43,788 nucleotides of DNA, from positions 1 through 43,788 of the forward strand of contig NW_014040081.1 in assembly GCF_001186125.1 (NCBI RefSeq). The letters run 5' to 3'. Positions 1 through 13,076 of the stretch are shown one piece after another. The position numbers and the translations under genes were made by a program. The notes under the pieces are model-generated. The model was given only the letters and a program-made list of their open reading frames with translations, was not told the DNA's origin and made no database searches. Numbering within the stretch: the stretch's first letter is position 1; every line of letters starts with the position of its first letter. Source of the stretch: Sphaeroforma arctica JP610. Its lineage: Eukaryota; Opisthokonta; Ichthyosporea; Ichthyophonida.

Positions 1-948
1 TATTTCAAAGTCTGGCACAGGCCACAGGCGGGCACAGGGTCACAGCCTCAACGGGCCAGTGAGGCCTCAGCCCTCAGGCCACAGTCCAACTTCCACAGCC
101 TACAGGCGAGCCCTGACAGGGCACATGCCACACCTTTTTTTTATATAGATGCACGGTGCACCTCATAGCCTGCTAAAAAGAACAAGGAGGCTATGTGCAC
201 CCACGCAGCAATAGCATTGAACGTAAACGCGTAAACGCGAGTATATACATTAAAACGTAAAAGATCGTCACTCGAGAAATAGTCTCAGATCCCTAATATA
301 GCATAAACGTTTTACTTCACAGCTAAAAAATCGCTTTTAATCCGTTTTGATGGGAAACGCATTGAGGTTACGTCACTCTTATGACTGGAGTTAGGATAGG
401 GCCATCTGGTTCATTTTGCCGCGCGCAATACAGCGGTCGAATCAACAGGAGAGAGTTCTGAGTTCGGGCAACTTGAATTCAGATATCAGACCTGAAATTG
501 CAACATTGCCTGCTGCGTGCTCGCACGCACAAGAGACATTGAATCGACACTTCTATGAAGTACGGCATGTGGCGTTGGATCCCTATCTATATACTGTATG
601 GTGTTTGCAGACAGCGTTCGTTGGTTACTGGAAAATCCAAAGTGCAGAAGTTCTCACTCAGTAGAAGTAACCCGTTATCGTGAATTCTCGGTTCATGGAC
701 TTCGGTGGGTTGTCATCGACATCCTTGGGAGTGCATACGCTGGATTCATACTATGGACTTTCACTCAGCGTATATGTATTACAACTGATCGTTCACTCAA
801 TGATCATGTGGAATAACTTCCGAATAATCTAACAATAGTGTTTCAGAGTTGTAAACGGAGCACTGAGGAAATAGTAATATAGCTAATAAGTATATTAGGG
901 ATGTTCTGATAGAATAGGGATAGTCTCCAAATAAGCTTTTCGTCCAGT
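1..948. other. Upstream flank of the SUMO protease gene
   Basis: No gene is supported here. The first ~130 bp are GC-rich with a degenerate scatter of short CAGGC/CACAG words. The rest is unique-looking sequence with only short chance reading frames. In the frame of the ATG at 949 there is a stop codon (TAG) at 910-912, so that reading frame is not open much further upstream. The promoter and 5' UTR of the downstream gene should lie here, but I see no convincing core element. Confidence 0.5.
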
Positions 949-3900
949 ATGGAGAAGAAAAAAACAACCGACCCTTCAACTAGGAAGACGAGCTTGTTCC
1001 CATCAGCACGGTCTCAGTCGCAACTATATCAACTGCCTCCGCGGAAGTATTCAACTCCTGTCGTGCCTACAAGCACCCGTCCACACACGGGTGATCGGTC
1101 GAATATTCCTGTGCATCGAAATTCCCCTGCCACTCTAGACGATCCACACAATGTACGCCCATACAGGCAATCCAGAGGTGACGATATATGGTCTAAGCGA
1201 CCTACAGCAAAGGTGCCTGCTGAACACTCACACGCACGAAGGGAGGTTCAGAGAGCAAGCACAGCCGGTACTGTTGATCTGATTACTCCACCGTCATCTC
1301 CGCCAATCCAGACAAGGTATGTTAGAGTATTGTAGTGATCGTGTGCGCATGCATTATGAGCGTGGTTTGTGTATGTTTCTGGAAGCTATTATAATTGAGA
1401 GAAACTTCATTCAGAAGCCTCAATCATATAGTTCGACATCAGATGCTACCTCTTGTATGTTTTAATTGGATTCAACCTCGCTCTGTTGTTACTATTGAAA
1501 CAAATCTTCGACGATATGTTGCGAGCTTGTTTGTGTTTGCGATGATCATGTATATCTATCACGGGATGTTTATGTATACTTGATCATCGTACTTGCAACT
1601 CGTGAGACTAGAAGATAGTACTATCCGACACCCCGAGCAAAAAGGTCAACAATTTACGCTGGTGTAGAGACAAATGGTTTCGCATCCGCTAATCCCAAAT
1701 ATGAACTATTCCTCCCATGTATATATAGATTAGAAGCATCACATTACGTTAAAATTACCTTGTGCCTGTATGCTGCCTATCCTCTATAAATATGAACTAT
1801 AACTTTCAAAGTATATGTATAGATTATAAACAACACATTACGTTAATCTCACCTTGTGCCTCTCCGCTGCCTATCCTCTATAAATATGAACTATAACTTT
1901 CAAAGTATATGTATAGACTATGAACAGTACATTATGTTAATCTCACCTTGTGCCTCTCCGCTGTCTATCCTCTCTAAATATGAACTATAACTTTCGAAGT
2001 ATATGTATAGATTATGAACAGCACATTACGTTGATCTCACCTTGTGCCTCTCCGCTGCCTATCCTTACACGGCACATCTGCGTTTGCTCAGAGCGTACCA
2101 TCCCTCGTATCACATCCATGTTTTTCACGTACAAGTATGCTAACGCACGCATACGCCACTGAATACTCTCCCGACTGCATGCGCTGTCGTGGTCATAGTT
2201 ATTAGCATCAGGTCCCACGTGGCCGCATATACTGAAAATGTTGCAGTTGTGCACGTGCTTCTCAATTTCCAAGAGCGAGCCATGCCTGTCCTGTGCTCCC
2301 CCCTGATAAGCACACTAAGTCAGTAGGCTGACTATCCAAGTATGTGTGTACGAACAACTACTTCTGGGCGGGGTACTAGAGTGTAAGGTGCTGGATGCAG
2401 AATATGTGTGCGTATGCGATCACCCGCCCCCCCCCCACCCCTCCATCCTCCATTCCCTCCTATCACACTGGATAAGCTTGACTTACAAGTGTGCTTGTGC
2501 GAATCTGAACGACGTGCAACCTGATTGGTTCCAATCCAGAAACAGATACACCCCCTCGCCCCGAGTAGTCGATCTCACAGATTCGCCACCGCGAAGTCAT
2601 ACCGATCCCATTACGCAGGTATAGAATGTGTCCAGATACGCCTGGGTGTATCAAATGACAAGGTACACGTGTACGATATACCTACCAGCCACCCATATGA
2701 GACCAGCATTTGCCATGTAGTGAGTCTGTTTCTGTGCAATTGTCAAGCATTGCGTGCGTACAAGGGCGCTGACATGTAGGTATAACATATTGCTACTACG
2801 CAACCAGGTAGGTACAACGGATAGATGCAAGGCCCGAAATGAGCAGTAGCCAACGGAACCACTTGCTAGTACACGTGACAAGCCATTCGTATGCACTTGA
2901 TTGGCTATCACATTATGCCAAACTAGCGGTGACAAATATACCTCGAAATCGAAACTTGTTTACGTTTACACACAGCCATATGTTGCCATTCTCATGGGCA
3001 TACACATCATGCCGTTGTTGAAAGTATCTTGTGTGTATTATATCACGCGTGTCTGACTTGAGGTGTGAGTGTATCAATACAAGTGCAGGGCACTTCAACT
3101 TCAAGACCTGAAAATATGCACTGACCAGAAGTACCGCACTGCACCAGACATGTGGGCATGGGATTGGTCTATATCGTTTTAGGGTTGAGTAATCGTACTT
3201 AAACATGTGTCATCTAATGGATATTGTGCGTTTCTCTCCTAATGTATCTTGAAAAGCAGGGTTGTATCGCTTCTCATTGACGTAGACATACTTTGTCTTC
3301 ACATACATACTCACCTGTGCCAATCTATTGCATACTACAACAATTCACCTCTTGTGAACGATGTAATAGTGCCGCTGGTGACATTAACGCAATTTTTAAA
3401 ACGTATACGCTCGAAAAAAAATGTAGATGGAACGGAGTGACGGTTTGATAGCGTTAATTTATGCTTGTACGTTATGTTCTAGTTGTTATGTGTTCCATGA
3501 GAAAAAAATCGAATGTTGTTTCGATTCGGACCACACGCTTATTTATAGCTACGGCTCTGTCTGTTACTCATAGCTCAGGTACTCTCAACAGACAGGTACG
3601 AGGGCTTCTCTTGCCCACAGATACCCCTCACGAGCTACCAGAGAATCGACGCACATCCCGGGTTCACAGAAGTACACCTATCCACCGGTCAGAAGTAGCG
3701 GCACCCCTTCCTATTCAAGCACAGCTATTCAGGACGCACTCCAGCACTCCACACGCACCCTGGAACACTCGCAGGCGACGCTGCGACAACTCAGAGGCCA
3801 TCCAGCACCACGCCCTCAACCGAACCAGCAACAACCGCAAGACCCGTCACAGAAAAGGGACCAGCGCACATCCCCTCACATACCCGATTCGAGGTATATA

Positions 3901-6900
3901 GAGCCAGACCGCGAGTGGGATATACATGTATCTGGTGACCGTGCTACCGCTCGTGCCCACCGAACGGGCGTACCGCGCACGAGAGACTCGCTGCGACGGT
4001 CTCGGACGCCAGAACAACACACGCAGCATATACAACAGCAGAATACCAGGCAACCGCTCGTGGATAAGCAGCAACGACGAGACCAGCAGCCACATGGCAG
4101 GAACACCCCTTACAGGGACGAGGCACAACAGGGTAGAGAAACACAGGTGCAGCAGGACCGACAACAACTTGGGAGGGCACAGACGGTGGGTGCCAACACA
4201 GACCGCACAGTGAACTCGTACAGTGCACACCCCTCGAGAGACGGACCGCCGCGGCAGGTATACGTGGGACGGTGTATGATTTTTTATCTTTTTCTGGTTT
4301 GAGTTGGGGGGGGGGGTTGTGTGAAGTGTATTTGGTGTGGTGTTATGTTGGGCATAGCGAGGACACACCAATCCGGTAGTGTACCACAATACGCGGCAAT
4401 ATGTATGTCCCGTCCTATACGTTCAGCCACCAACCGCGTCCACTCGTTCATGTATTGAAGTCCGTTAAGCTGGTACTACCCCATCCCATCATAATTCTAC
4501 TAAGGCCACCCCCTTGTGTCTTTTAACCGATGTGACGTTTCGATATGCAGACAGACCAACGGGCGCGGAAACTGAACAATGCCACTTCATACTCGTCGGC
4601 TAAGAATCTTTTTGACTCCCAATCGAGCATCCATCGACAGGTAGGTCTAAACGGATCACGAACTTGTACTCTTTATGTACATATACGAAGCAAGCCGACT
4701 CAGTGGTGCTCTCAATAGACTTCTTCTTTTTGGGGGGGAGGACTCAACAATCACCACATGAGACCATGTGCACGAATAATGTATTTTGTATATTCTCACG
4801 GCGGTGTTTTCAATGTTCAAAATACAAAGGCGCGCAACTTCGTACTCATATCTACGCCATTCGGTGCTCCACTTTCAGGCGAGTTTGAGCCGGAATTATT
4901 CGCACAGCTCTGAGCTCGCATCTGCGTCACAACAAACACACAGAGCACATCTACAAAGACGAGAATCCGAAACTAATGTGCGGGTATGTATAGTATATAT
5001 ATTCTACGCGAAGACAACTGATCTGCCATCTTTTACAGCGCTAAGTTCAATTTACACAGACTTAACCATACACTTATCGCCACTATGGTTCAATTTATCA
5101 TACCTCTTGAAGCTTTCGCTGTCAGCTAGGAAAAAAAATCATTTCATTCATTATCTTTCCACGCACTGCGTGACCTATGCAATGCAACCATGAACGGTAC
5201 ACAGCAAATAGTGTACGCATCGAGTCTCATCTCATCCACTTTGCAATCTGTAGCTACGGCTTTGGATGGTCTGTAACCATTGTGTCTCGATGTGTCATTC
5301 GTAGGACCACTTACTGCCCATAGAGACCCTCGATGGAATTTGAAACCTGGCCAACTATTGATGGCTAGTCGTTGCACACATATTTGCGTTGTGTGGTCCC
5401 ATTTGTGCACAGAGTTTTTTTCACTGTTATGAAGCCTAGTGCAACAATATACAATACCTTCCATGTTTGTTGAGTCGTCTGTCTGCTAAATGTTTGTGTG
5501 ATGTACTTACAATTGTAACTATACGCCCTTTTACACTGCATTGCACTCTCCTCTGCTTCTGTTGCAGCCGAATCGATCTACATCTACGTTGCAATCCCTT
5601 CATCAGCCGTCAAGGAACATGCGAGACTACATCGATGTGGAGGTGAGCACAATGTCTTGCATTCAATTCCAATCGACCTTCAGTTGTCAGCTGATGCGTA
5701 CTAGACCCTCACAATCCGTCTCGACGTACTACCCGACTAGTAGTAGTTCGGTACTGGTTCCTGTCACACTTTTTTTTCGTTAACAAATGGTTCATTTGAT
5801 ACAGGAACCGCCTACAGCCCAGTCTGGCAGAGCGCAGTTGCAAGGAAAGACAAATGAAAAGATAAAGAGCACCGGAGCATCCCCCAGGGAAGCACCCCGC
5901 CGGCAAACGAGAAGATCTACTCCGAGTAGAACTGCTCCCGGTCGAGAAACCAAGCCGGGGCGGCCATCTACGAGCAGTGTTGCACCTGAGCCAGATATGA
6001 TTGAGTAAGCGTTTGGGTGTGTCGGTATGGCGTATGTTTTTGAGTTCATAAATTGCGAGTATAGAGGTTGAGGTGGCTCATGTATGCCACACGAATGAGG
6101 TGCATTCGGCGGACAACCCGTACCGGATTCGGATCGAGTCTTCGATTCACGCTTACGCATACAAGCGTATCAGTCTAGAGCTCCTGATCGCCCCTTGGAC
6201 TCGTTGAGTGCTTCAGGAGATAGTGCTGTACGCTACACATATGTGCTTCTCCGATGCTTTTAAGTATAAACCCTCGTTAGCTGTATGTTATATTCCAATA
6301 AGGCTCGAGAGCTGGGTTTTTAAGTATGGGTTTTTCTTCCACACGCTACGCAATCAGTTTAGTCACAGATGACGAGGCCGATGATGAGCTGCGCAAGCAG
6401 TTATCTATGGCATTGTATGGCCCCCAGCAGCCGCAAGTCAAGACAAGCAGAGCAAACATTGTCGATTGGAATGTTGAGGCGACTGGGTATTGGACCAAAA
6501 AGGAAAACCGGGATGAATTCAATTCGCTGAATCAGAGCTTCCAGGATATCTCGTTCCTTGAGGTGAGTAAGTGGTTGTGCAGGCGAACCTGTTTAGAAAC
6601 TGGTTTAACAGTTAGGCACCTGTGTTGTGCTGGACTGGTGATTCGTCACTAAGTAGCTAGACGCCTTTAAAAAACGAGAATTTTCGTATACATACTTTAT
6701 CAGTAATCAGTGCTTCTAGCAAAAGAAAATCATTCGGGAATGCCTCCCTTGCACATAAGGCGTGTTGGGTGGAGCGACGGTCAAATAAAAACACGGATTA
6801 ATATCGAGCGTCTGCCCTAAAAACCGTAACCAATGAATACTGGTGACGTCTTTTTGCCCACACCACTACGCAAAATACGGCTTTATGCAGACGATACATA

Positions 6901-8360
6901 TACGATCCTTTGATATTGCGATAACTTCCAGACCATCAATCACCCACACGCACATAAGCCAAATAGAACTAACCCGAATTGCCTTTGCCGTACGTACTTA
7001 GGAACCGAGTCCCAGTCTACCAACAACCGACCGACACTTCAAGCAGATACCCATTCCCCCCGACGGCAGAGAGAGAGTCAAGCGCGTGTGGCGTCGGCGG
7101 AGTTTCAACGACTCAGATGTGGTGGCGAGTGGTTTGCAGTGCAGCGTCACACAGCGCGACCTATGCCGGCTGGATGGCCTGGAATGGCTCAATGACTCGG
7201 TATGTGGGACTGGCAGGTGTAGGGCGACGGGACCCATTTTGTCCTCTTCATAACCGACGGACACTTGATCTGCTTCTGTCAGTTATTGAGCTTGGGGGTT
7301 AGGGGGTGCTAGTGTGTGGGTGGGTGTGTGGGTGTGCCTGCTTTGTTCTCAAGACACGACGGGTGCGGTTGAGGAAGAGTGCATTCGTATACCTGGGCTC
7401 AGAGCAGAGGCTATTGGGTATTTGTTCTGTGTGTCGCAATTGAGATATTCACGCGCTCTGTACCGAGTCTAACAAAATGATATGCGTATTGCACAAGCCA
7501 TATGTGATCCTGCACAGAATATATCAAGGCCCAGTAGAACAGGCTTTGATAAAATAGGAAAATCTGTACAGAGGAAAAACCAAAAGAAACCCCCCGCCAT
7601 ATAGATAGTAGGGTGTGAATTACATTAAGTCCGTGTTGATGAATGGTTGTACGATATTCAAGCAGTATGCTTGGTACGTAGCAAAGCAAAGTTTTGCTGT
7701 TCTGAAGGAACCTTTTTATCGGTACAATTGGGCGACAACCGATGACATGCCCCGTTACCCACCACCTCTTGACTTGGCATTTCCCTCTCATATCATGGTA
7801 TTGTAGCTGGTGAATATGTACATGGCTATGATCAACGACAGGGCAAACAGATCAGGCGCCAGTGTCCCTCGAGTACATTGCTTCAATAGCCACTTCTTGC
7901 CAAAGTTACGCCACGATGGCTATGAGAAGATGCAACGCTGGACCAAGAGGGTAAGGTGAGCATGTCGGTTGTTATCCACTACTCTACTTTCAACATTCGT
8001 ACCGACTGCGGGTGTTGCGTTGTCGTCGGTGTCTGTCATTATTGTTGCGATTGTTTTGTTCAAAATCCTCGAACGTGATAGATAATCATCTTGAAGCTAG
8101 GCGAAAAGCATTTCCATTCGCAGATGTGGTGATGCCAGGAAAAAGTACTGACGGTCGATTTTGATTTACTGTCGTGTATAATATGAAAATATATTCCGGA
8201 TAACAATCCTATATTCTATACGGTCGAAGGTGGAAGGCACTTCGTACATAGTCGCCTGGAAAGGAGGTAGACAACATATGGAATTTCTTATATATATATA
8301 TATATATATATGATTATATATGATTATCTATGACTATATATGCAATATAATATATATGTT

Positions 8361-8416
<56 letters not shown>

Positions 8417-10334
8417 CATATATATATATATATTCTTATTCTTATTCTTATTCTTATTCTTATTCTTATTCTTATTCTTATTCTTGTTATTATTATTTTT
8501 ATTATTATTATTATTAGTTTATTGTTACTTTTATTATATTTATTATTATATCGTCGTCATATTGTTTTTTTGTTCAATTTTTTATTTGTATCTATATTTT
8601 CTGGGGGGGGGGGGTGCGCTATTTCGAATTGAGCACGAATATGGATATGTGGGTGCTTTGTACTGGAAAAAAACTGGATCAAATTGAGTTTTGGGACATG
8701 AATGCTCAGGGCAAATATATGGTTCAAATTGGAATCTAAGATCTTTTGGTCGACTCCATAGGTATACCAGACAAATGAGGGCAAGCACAAAAATCCATAT
8801 TTTAACCCTCATTTTCTTATCAATATACCCAGAAATAGGCTCGAAAAGGGCGATTTGATGACAAAATCACCCTTTTTGACTATTTTTAGGTATATTTATA
8901 AAAATCATGTCAAAAAAAAATTTATTGAGCATGCCCCTCAGTTTTCTGGTCTACCTATAGAGTTGACCAAAAGATCCGAGATTCTAATTTAAACCATATA
9001 TTTATACTGGATATTTATATCCAAAAATCCCCCAATTCGAATTAGTCTTTTTCAGTACAAAGCACCCGGACTTCTATTGTGGTGCCCAATTTCCAATTAG
9101 CGCATCCCTCTCATTATTCTTATTATTATTATTATTACAATTTTCAGTGTGAGGAAATTCACTCTGCATACACTCAAAGATTCAATTTTCAACTCGCAGA
9201 GAGTACCCACCTGTTTTTCTAATGCGTTCGTTTTTGACTGTCCAATGAAATTTACACAGGTAGATCTATTCTCAATGGAATATGTTATAGTACCAGTTCA
9301 TCGCGGCAGCCACTGGACGACTGCTATTATTAACTTTGTAGAGAAACGCTTCGAGTACTATGACAGCCTTGCGGGGGGCGGTCAAGATGTGCAAGACTTG
9401 TTGCGAATGTATCTAGATGACGAATGTATGGCTAAAAAAGGTAAGATAGTTTATAAAAGAGGTGCATGTTAGGGATGTGAAGAGCGATGACTATCAACGA
9501 GTGTGCGTTTCTAGTGTGTGTGTATACTAAGAGATGTCGATTTTACAAAATAAGAGTATATGTATAGATACGTAAGGTGGTTGATCAAGGGCATCGATCA
9601 TGGTCATAAAAATTGCTGTGGTATTACAAATTATACTTCAGGCCGCCACAATCTATTCAGTTTAATATCGAAAACTGGGCGGTGGACAGTGGGTCGCATA
9701 CGTGTTTAGCGATATGGCTGTATCCTTGATGGTAAACTTCCTTTGTAGGGGTGTGTGCCGTGAGCTTTGACCACGTCTCGTGACTATTGAGACAAGCAAA
9801 GTAGGTCGCGGTGCACTGGGTTTTGCTGTGAATATGTGATACTCTTCTGAATGTGTCCATTTATTAACTCTGGAAGTGTGTGTTCCATACCGATTCGATA
9901 TCAGTCGAGCTTAAAAACAAATCCATGCCTGTAGACGGTCTGCTACTTATGGTACCCGTTTTTTTACTTTTCTATAGCCTTACGTATATCCATATCTATC
10001 GGTTCGAGCGTTTGTTTATGAGTAAGCGACACCGAAGGTATGATACATAGTTTCCTAAAAGTCTCACTTATGGTGACCAACCCTTAACGCATACTATCTA
10101 GGTCGAACTTTCCCACTAGAAGATTGGGCAGACTTTACGCCAGTGCACCTCACCCCGCAACAGGACAATGGTTCTGATTGCGGGGTGTTTGCGTGTCAAT
10201 TCAGCGAGTATCGGTCGAGAGGCAGTTCAGGGATACCATTGGGACAAATCTTCGACTTTGGACAGGAGCAGATGCCGTACTTCCGACTGAGAATGGCACA
10301 TGAGATACTGGAAAAGCGTTTGATGATATCATAA
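949..10334 (+). CDS. ULP1: Ulp1/SENP-type SUMO protease (C48 cysteine peptidase), 12 exons
   Basis: SENP/Ulp1 proteases mature SUMO and cleave it from conjugates. Exons: 949-1316, 2540-2618, 3574-4257, 4551-4640, 4879-4983, 5568-5642, 5805-6004, 6358-6562, 7002-7199, 7807-7950, 9260-9440, 10102-10334. All junctions are GT-AG, phases match throughout, and the total is 2,562 nt, i.e. 853 residues plus stop. Residues 1 to ~600 are Ser/Pro/Gln/Arg-rich and probably disordered, with SUMO-interacting-motif candidates at ~108-113, 132-138 and 533-543. The protease domain (~640-853) has the substrate-groove motif LEWLNDS (662-668), His734 (GSHW), Asp751 (YYDS), Gln797 and Cys803 (QQDNGSDCGVF). The 17-residue His-Asp spacing equals that of human SENP1, and there is no large insertion, so it resembles SENP1/2/3/5 rather than SENP6/7. 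The start is the first ATG after an in-frame stop at 910. The N-terminal exons are less certain than the last four. Confidence 0.9.
1696..2070. repeat. ~94-bp minisatellite, about four copies, in intron 1 of the SUMO protease gene
   Basis: The word TATGAACTAT recurs at 1700, 1791, 1885 and 1979, giving periods of 91, 94 and 94. The units also share the words CATTACGTT and CACCTTGTGCCT. The first copy is the most diverged and the later three are close to each other. It lies within the intron between 1316 and 2540. Confidence 0.85.
8286..8516. repeat. Compound microsatellite: (TA)n, (TG)n, (TA)n, then (TATTCT)n
   Basis: Consecutive simple repeats are visible: TA runs at about 8289-8311 and 8361-8379, a TG run at 8380-8413, a further TA run, a hexanucleotide TATTCT run to about 8486, then TTA/ATT triplets. 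It lies in the intron between 7950 and 9260. Open frames across it encode only low-complexity Tyr/Val/Cys/Ile/Leu stretches and are not genes. Confidence 0.95.
8603..9110. mobile_element. MITE-like non-autonomous DNA element with ~190-bp terminal inverted repeats
   Basis: The left arm (about 8612-8800) and the reverse complement of the right arm (about 8920-9108) align over nearly their whole length. They share GGTGCTTTGTACTG, AGATCTTTTGGTC and a TAGGTA-ACCAGA block. The outermost matching word is a GG-G/A-TGCGCT. The interior is short and has no coding capacity. It sits in an intron of the SUMO protease gene, embedded in ATT/TATTC microsatellite DNA, which hides any target-site duplication. 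A long palindrome with no transposase suggests a foldback or MITE element. The superfamily is unknown. Confidence 0.75.
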
Positions 10335-10375
10335 AGCGCGATTGATGATTCATTAGTTTTTCGGTCCTGGGGTGT

Positions 10376-10634
10376 GATTGCAAGCAATAGTTGTTTCCAA
10401 AAGATTCAGGATGCAATCTACGGTGTCGACACAGACACACCCACGAAATTAGTTAGATTGCAGTTTAGGTACAACGATGTTAAATGATGAATGCATCGCT
10501 ATCAATAATTGCAAGTAATAATTGCATAGGATTGATTCCAAAAAAAACAGGATGCCACCTACGGTTTCGACCTAGACATCCACGAAATTAGTAAGATTGC
10601 AGATTAGATACAATGATGGTAAATGACCAATGTA
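10376..10634. repeat. Tandem duplication, ~131-bp unit, two diverged copies
   Basis: Copy 1 (10376-10506) and copy 2 (10507 to about 10634) share ATTGCAAG, ACAGGATGC/TCAGGATGC, CACGAAATTAGT and AGATTGCAG in the same order. It starts about 40 bp after the stop codon of the SUMO protease gene, so copy 1 may be part of the 3' UTR. Confidence 0.75.
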
Positions 10635-12895
10635 CCACTCCCATGAGAACCAGCTGAACGCGGCGGACTCGATGTCATAATTAGGCACTGCGTGACACAC
10701 CAAATCGATAATAAATTATTACACTCTACACGCGGTACATCGTGCGAGTCGCTACCGCAGTAAATATGGGCTAGGACGTTCTTTCCCGTGTACATAGATC
10801 CGAATTCCGCAGACGAGTATGTGGCGTCCGGTCGATCAGCACGAGTGTTACAATTTATCACAATATACTCACTGCTGAGGATGGACACAAGCTTGCCCGA
10901 CACTATTGTGTGACAAACCTCGATCAAGGTTATCTACGAGTTTATTCCATCAGTTTTACAAGCGTTATCACGCTCTCAATCGTTCGTTGACCACCGTCAC
11001 GGGATGCATTTTAATGAAACGCAGAAATTGTGTCTCTCATCACGCCATCACGCAACGTATAAAACTCGCATCTTAGAATGTCTAAAGAACTGTTCATTTC
11101 ACTCAATACGGTAGTATTGCTGTTGTTTTGAAATCTCCCCTATTCCGAGTCCCACACGGGCCCATAGCTTCTTGGAAACAGCCGCGGCGCAATCGGAAGG
11201 ATCGCGAGGCTATAGTTTTCAGATGAGGGAAGTTGCTTCTCTTTCCACCTCTTGTGCGTGAAATGAAAATATCAAAGGCAGTGTATGGTGTATGACAAAT
11301 GGTATACCATTTTTTAGCCTTCGAAGTCACAGCAGACAATGGAAAGGATAGGGTATATCTACTGTCCGTACTGACCATGAGTGTAAGAAGTTAGTTTCAT
11401 ACCATATAGACGACCCGGCTGATGAACGTGAGTCTACAGTCACACCTCGACAAATTGTGACTCTCAACTCACAATATATTAAATTGATTCATTCATGTTA
11501 AGTTTTAGGGTAAACGTGTAAATTACACCTGAAAACACTATGAATCATGGGATTGTTGTGCAAAGTCATCAAGAATCACCACAAGTGTTTTGAGGTCACT
11601 TAGTTCACCACATATTAGCACGTTTACCAAAACTAAGAAAGTAAAAAAAAACATAGCTAAAGCTACGTATCTTGGCACTCGCCGTCGACACACTGGCCGC
11701 AGACGGGCAAATAAGCACATGATTCGAAGGTCCAATGTCTGTAACTGTAGAATAACGTGTATGGTGGTTCTAATTCTCCAGCTCGGCGCCTCCTAACGAT
11801 GCATAACAACTTTTTTGAAGTGTCTATCGGTGATACTCATATACAGAGACTTAAACAGCGCCTTGTTATGGCAGACCGAGAAATGTCGCCAAACCCATAG
11901 TTCATGAAACTGTGTAATACAAAGAGTATTATTCGAAGATCATTATATATGGATGTTCAGTCTGATGATTCGAGATATGCCCGACCTCAGCCCTTTATAC
12001 CTCGCGTTTACAAATACATCTAAAAATATGAGAAATATTGGACATGTATTTATAGCTATCAAGCGAACTCGTATGACCGTAATTTTTTTAGTGATAATCC
12101 TTAATAGTAAAACTGAAAGCACCATGTACAAGTATTGATAGTATAGCTCACAAGTGTACTGATATGACTCGCAGCTACTCCTTCGTGATGATGCAAGAAG
12201 GCCGTGTAGCAGAAATAGTAGTATGAAGGCTTTCTTCCAGGGGATAAATCCCTTCTGTCTAGTGCGAGGGATTGGCACTATATTATTAGCCATACTCTGT
12301 CTGTGCGTACTAAATTGCTTTACAAACTTTATGGTCGCTTGAGTGGTTGCTATATTCCCTGAGATTGATAATTTCAAGTCACGCCTGCTATCATAGCTCA
12401 ATTCTGAGTATTCAAAGACTTAAACCCTGACTTTTACTCATTACACTGAGATCGACGTAAAAAAAATCGATATGTTTGGTATAGACAACGTAGATGAAGA
12501 CGTGGCTTCCCTAGCCGATTTTGAAGAGGTTATCGATGCTGAGATGAGTTCAATAGACCACTGAGCGACTGTTTTAAATGCGAGATTTGGAATTCGCCTA
12601 CTACGACCATAAAATCGCAGAATAGTTCTGCCGAGAAAATTACGTCTCAGAACCTACTCAAATTCATACCATAATGAAATTACGATAGAGGGCGTAACTG
12701 AAAATTTTAAATCTCGTGTGTTTTACATATACAACCTACTTTAAAATTGGTTTGTGTCGATTAAGTGCAGACAGAATACAGTTGGTTTTTCGCTGTACGT
12801 GGTTCATGTATAAAATAGGTAAGTTAGCTTGTGGAATAAAACCTTCATACCACTTTTACTGATGATACTTCGGTCTATGTATTTGAGTAGCTATA
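10635..12895. other. Intergenic stretch without a recognisable gene
   Basis: I recognise no conserved gene here. Minus-strand open frames at 10604-10927, 11103-11378 and 11943-12401 are 91-152 residues long and resemble no family I know. A short plus-strand frame at 12472-12564 begins at an ATG and is rich in Asp/Glu. Nothing connects them by plausible splicing. They could be chance frames or remnants of decayed sequence. Confidence 0.4.
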
Positions 12896-12901
12896 GAGGG
12901 G

Positions 12902-13076
12902 AACCACTAAACATTACCCCGCGGGTATGTAGATTCCACTAATCACTACCCCTACCATTATGGCAGTACGTTTTCATGACGAGCACATAGTAGTAATATA
13001 CCCAGACCCTACTATATTTTTTAGGGGTAGTGACTAGTGAAAATACATCGTTTCAGGGCAGTAAATAGTGGATTTT
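12902..13076. mobile_element. 175-bp palindromic element flanked by a possible 6-bp direct repeat (GAGGGG)
   Basis: The left arm (12902 to about 12955) and the reverse complement of the right arm (about 13022-13076) match imperfectly along ~52 bp, including CCACTA near the ends and CACTACCCCT at the inner edge. GAGGGG occurs immediately outside both ends (12896-12901 and 13077-13082), which is what a target-site duplication would look like. There is no coding capacity. It is a small MITE or foldback candidate. The superfamily is unknown, and the G-rich direct repeat could be coincidence. Confidence 0.55.

Noticed and set aside
3461-3901. 146-residue plus-strand frame over the third protease exon
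   Set aside because: A competing frame stays open from 3574 to the donor at 4257, matches the phases on both sides and gives the Ser/Pro/Gln-rich sequence expected; the 3461 frame is a shadow.
8320-8687. Several 65-115-residue frames of Tyr, Ile, Val, Cys and Leu repeats
   Set aside because: They translate the TA/TG/TATTCT microsatellite and the edge of the MITE; not genes.
9149-9259. Use of the ATG-like codon at 9149 as an upstream extension of the protease exon
   Set aside because: The SENP family sequence resumes at VDLFS (9260) right after a TTTACACAG acceptor and joins in phase to RWTKR of the previous exon; the upstream part of the frame is intron.
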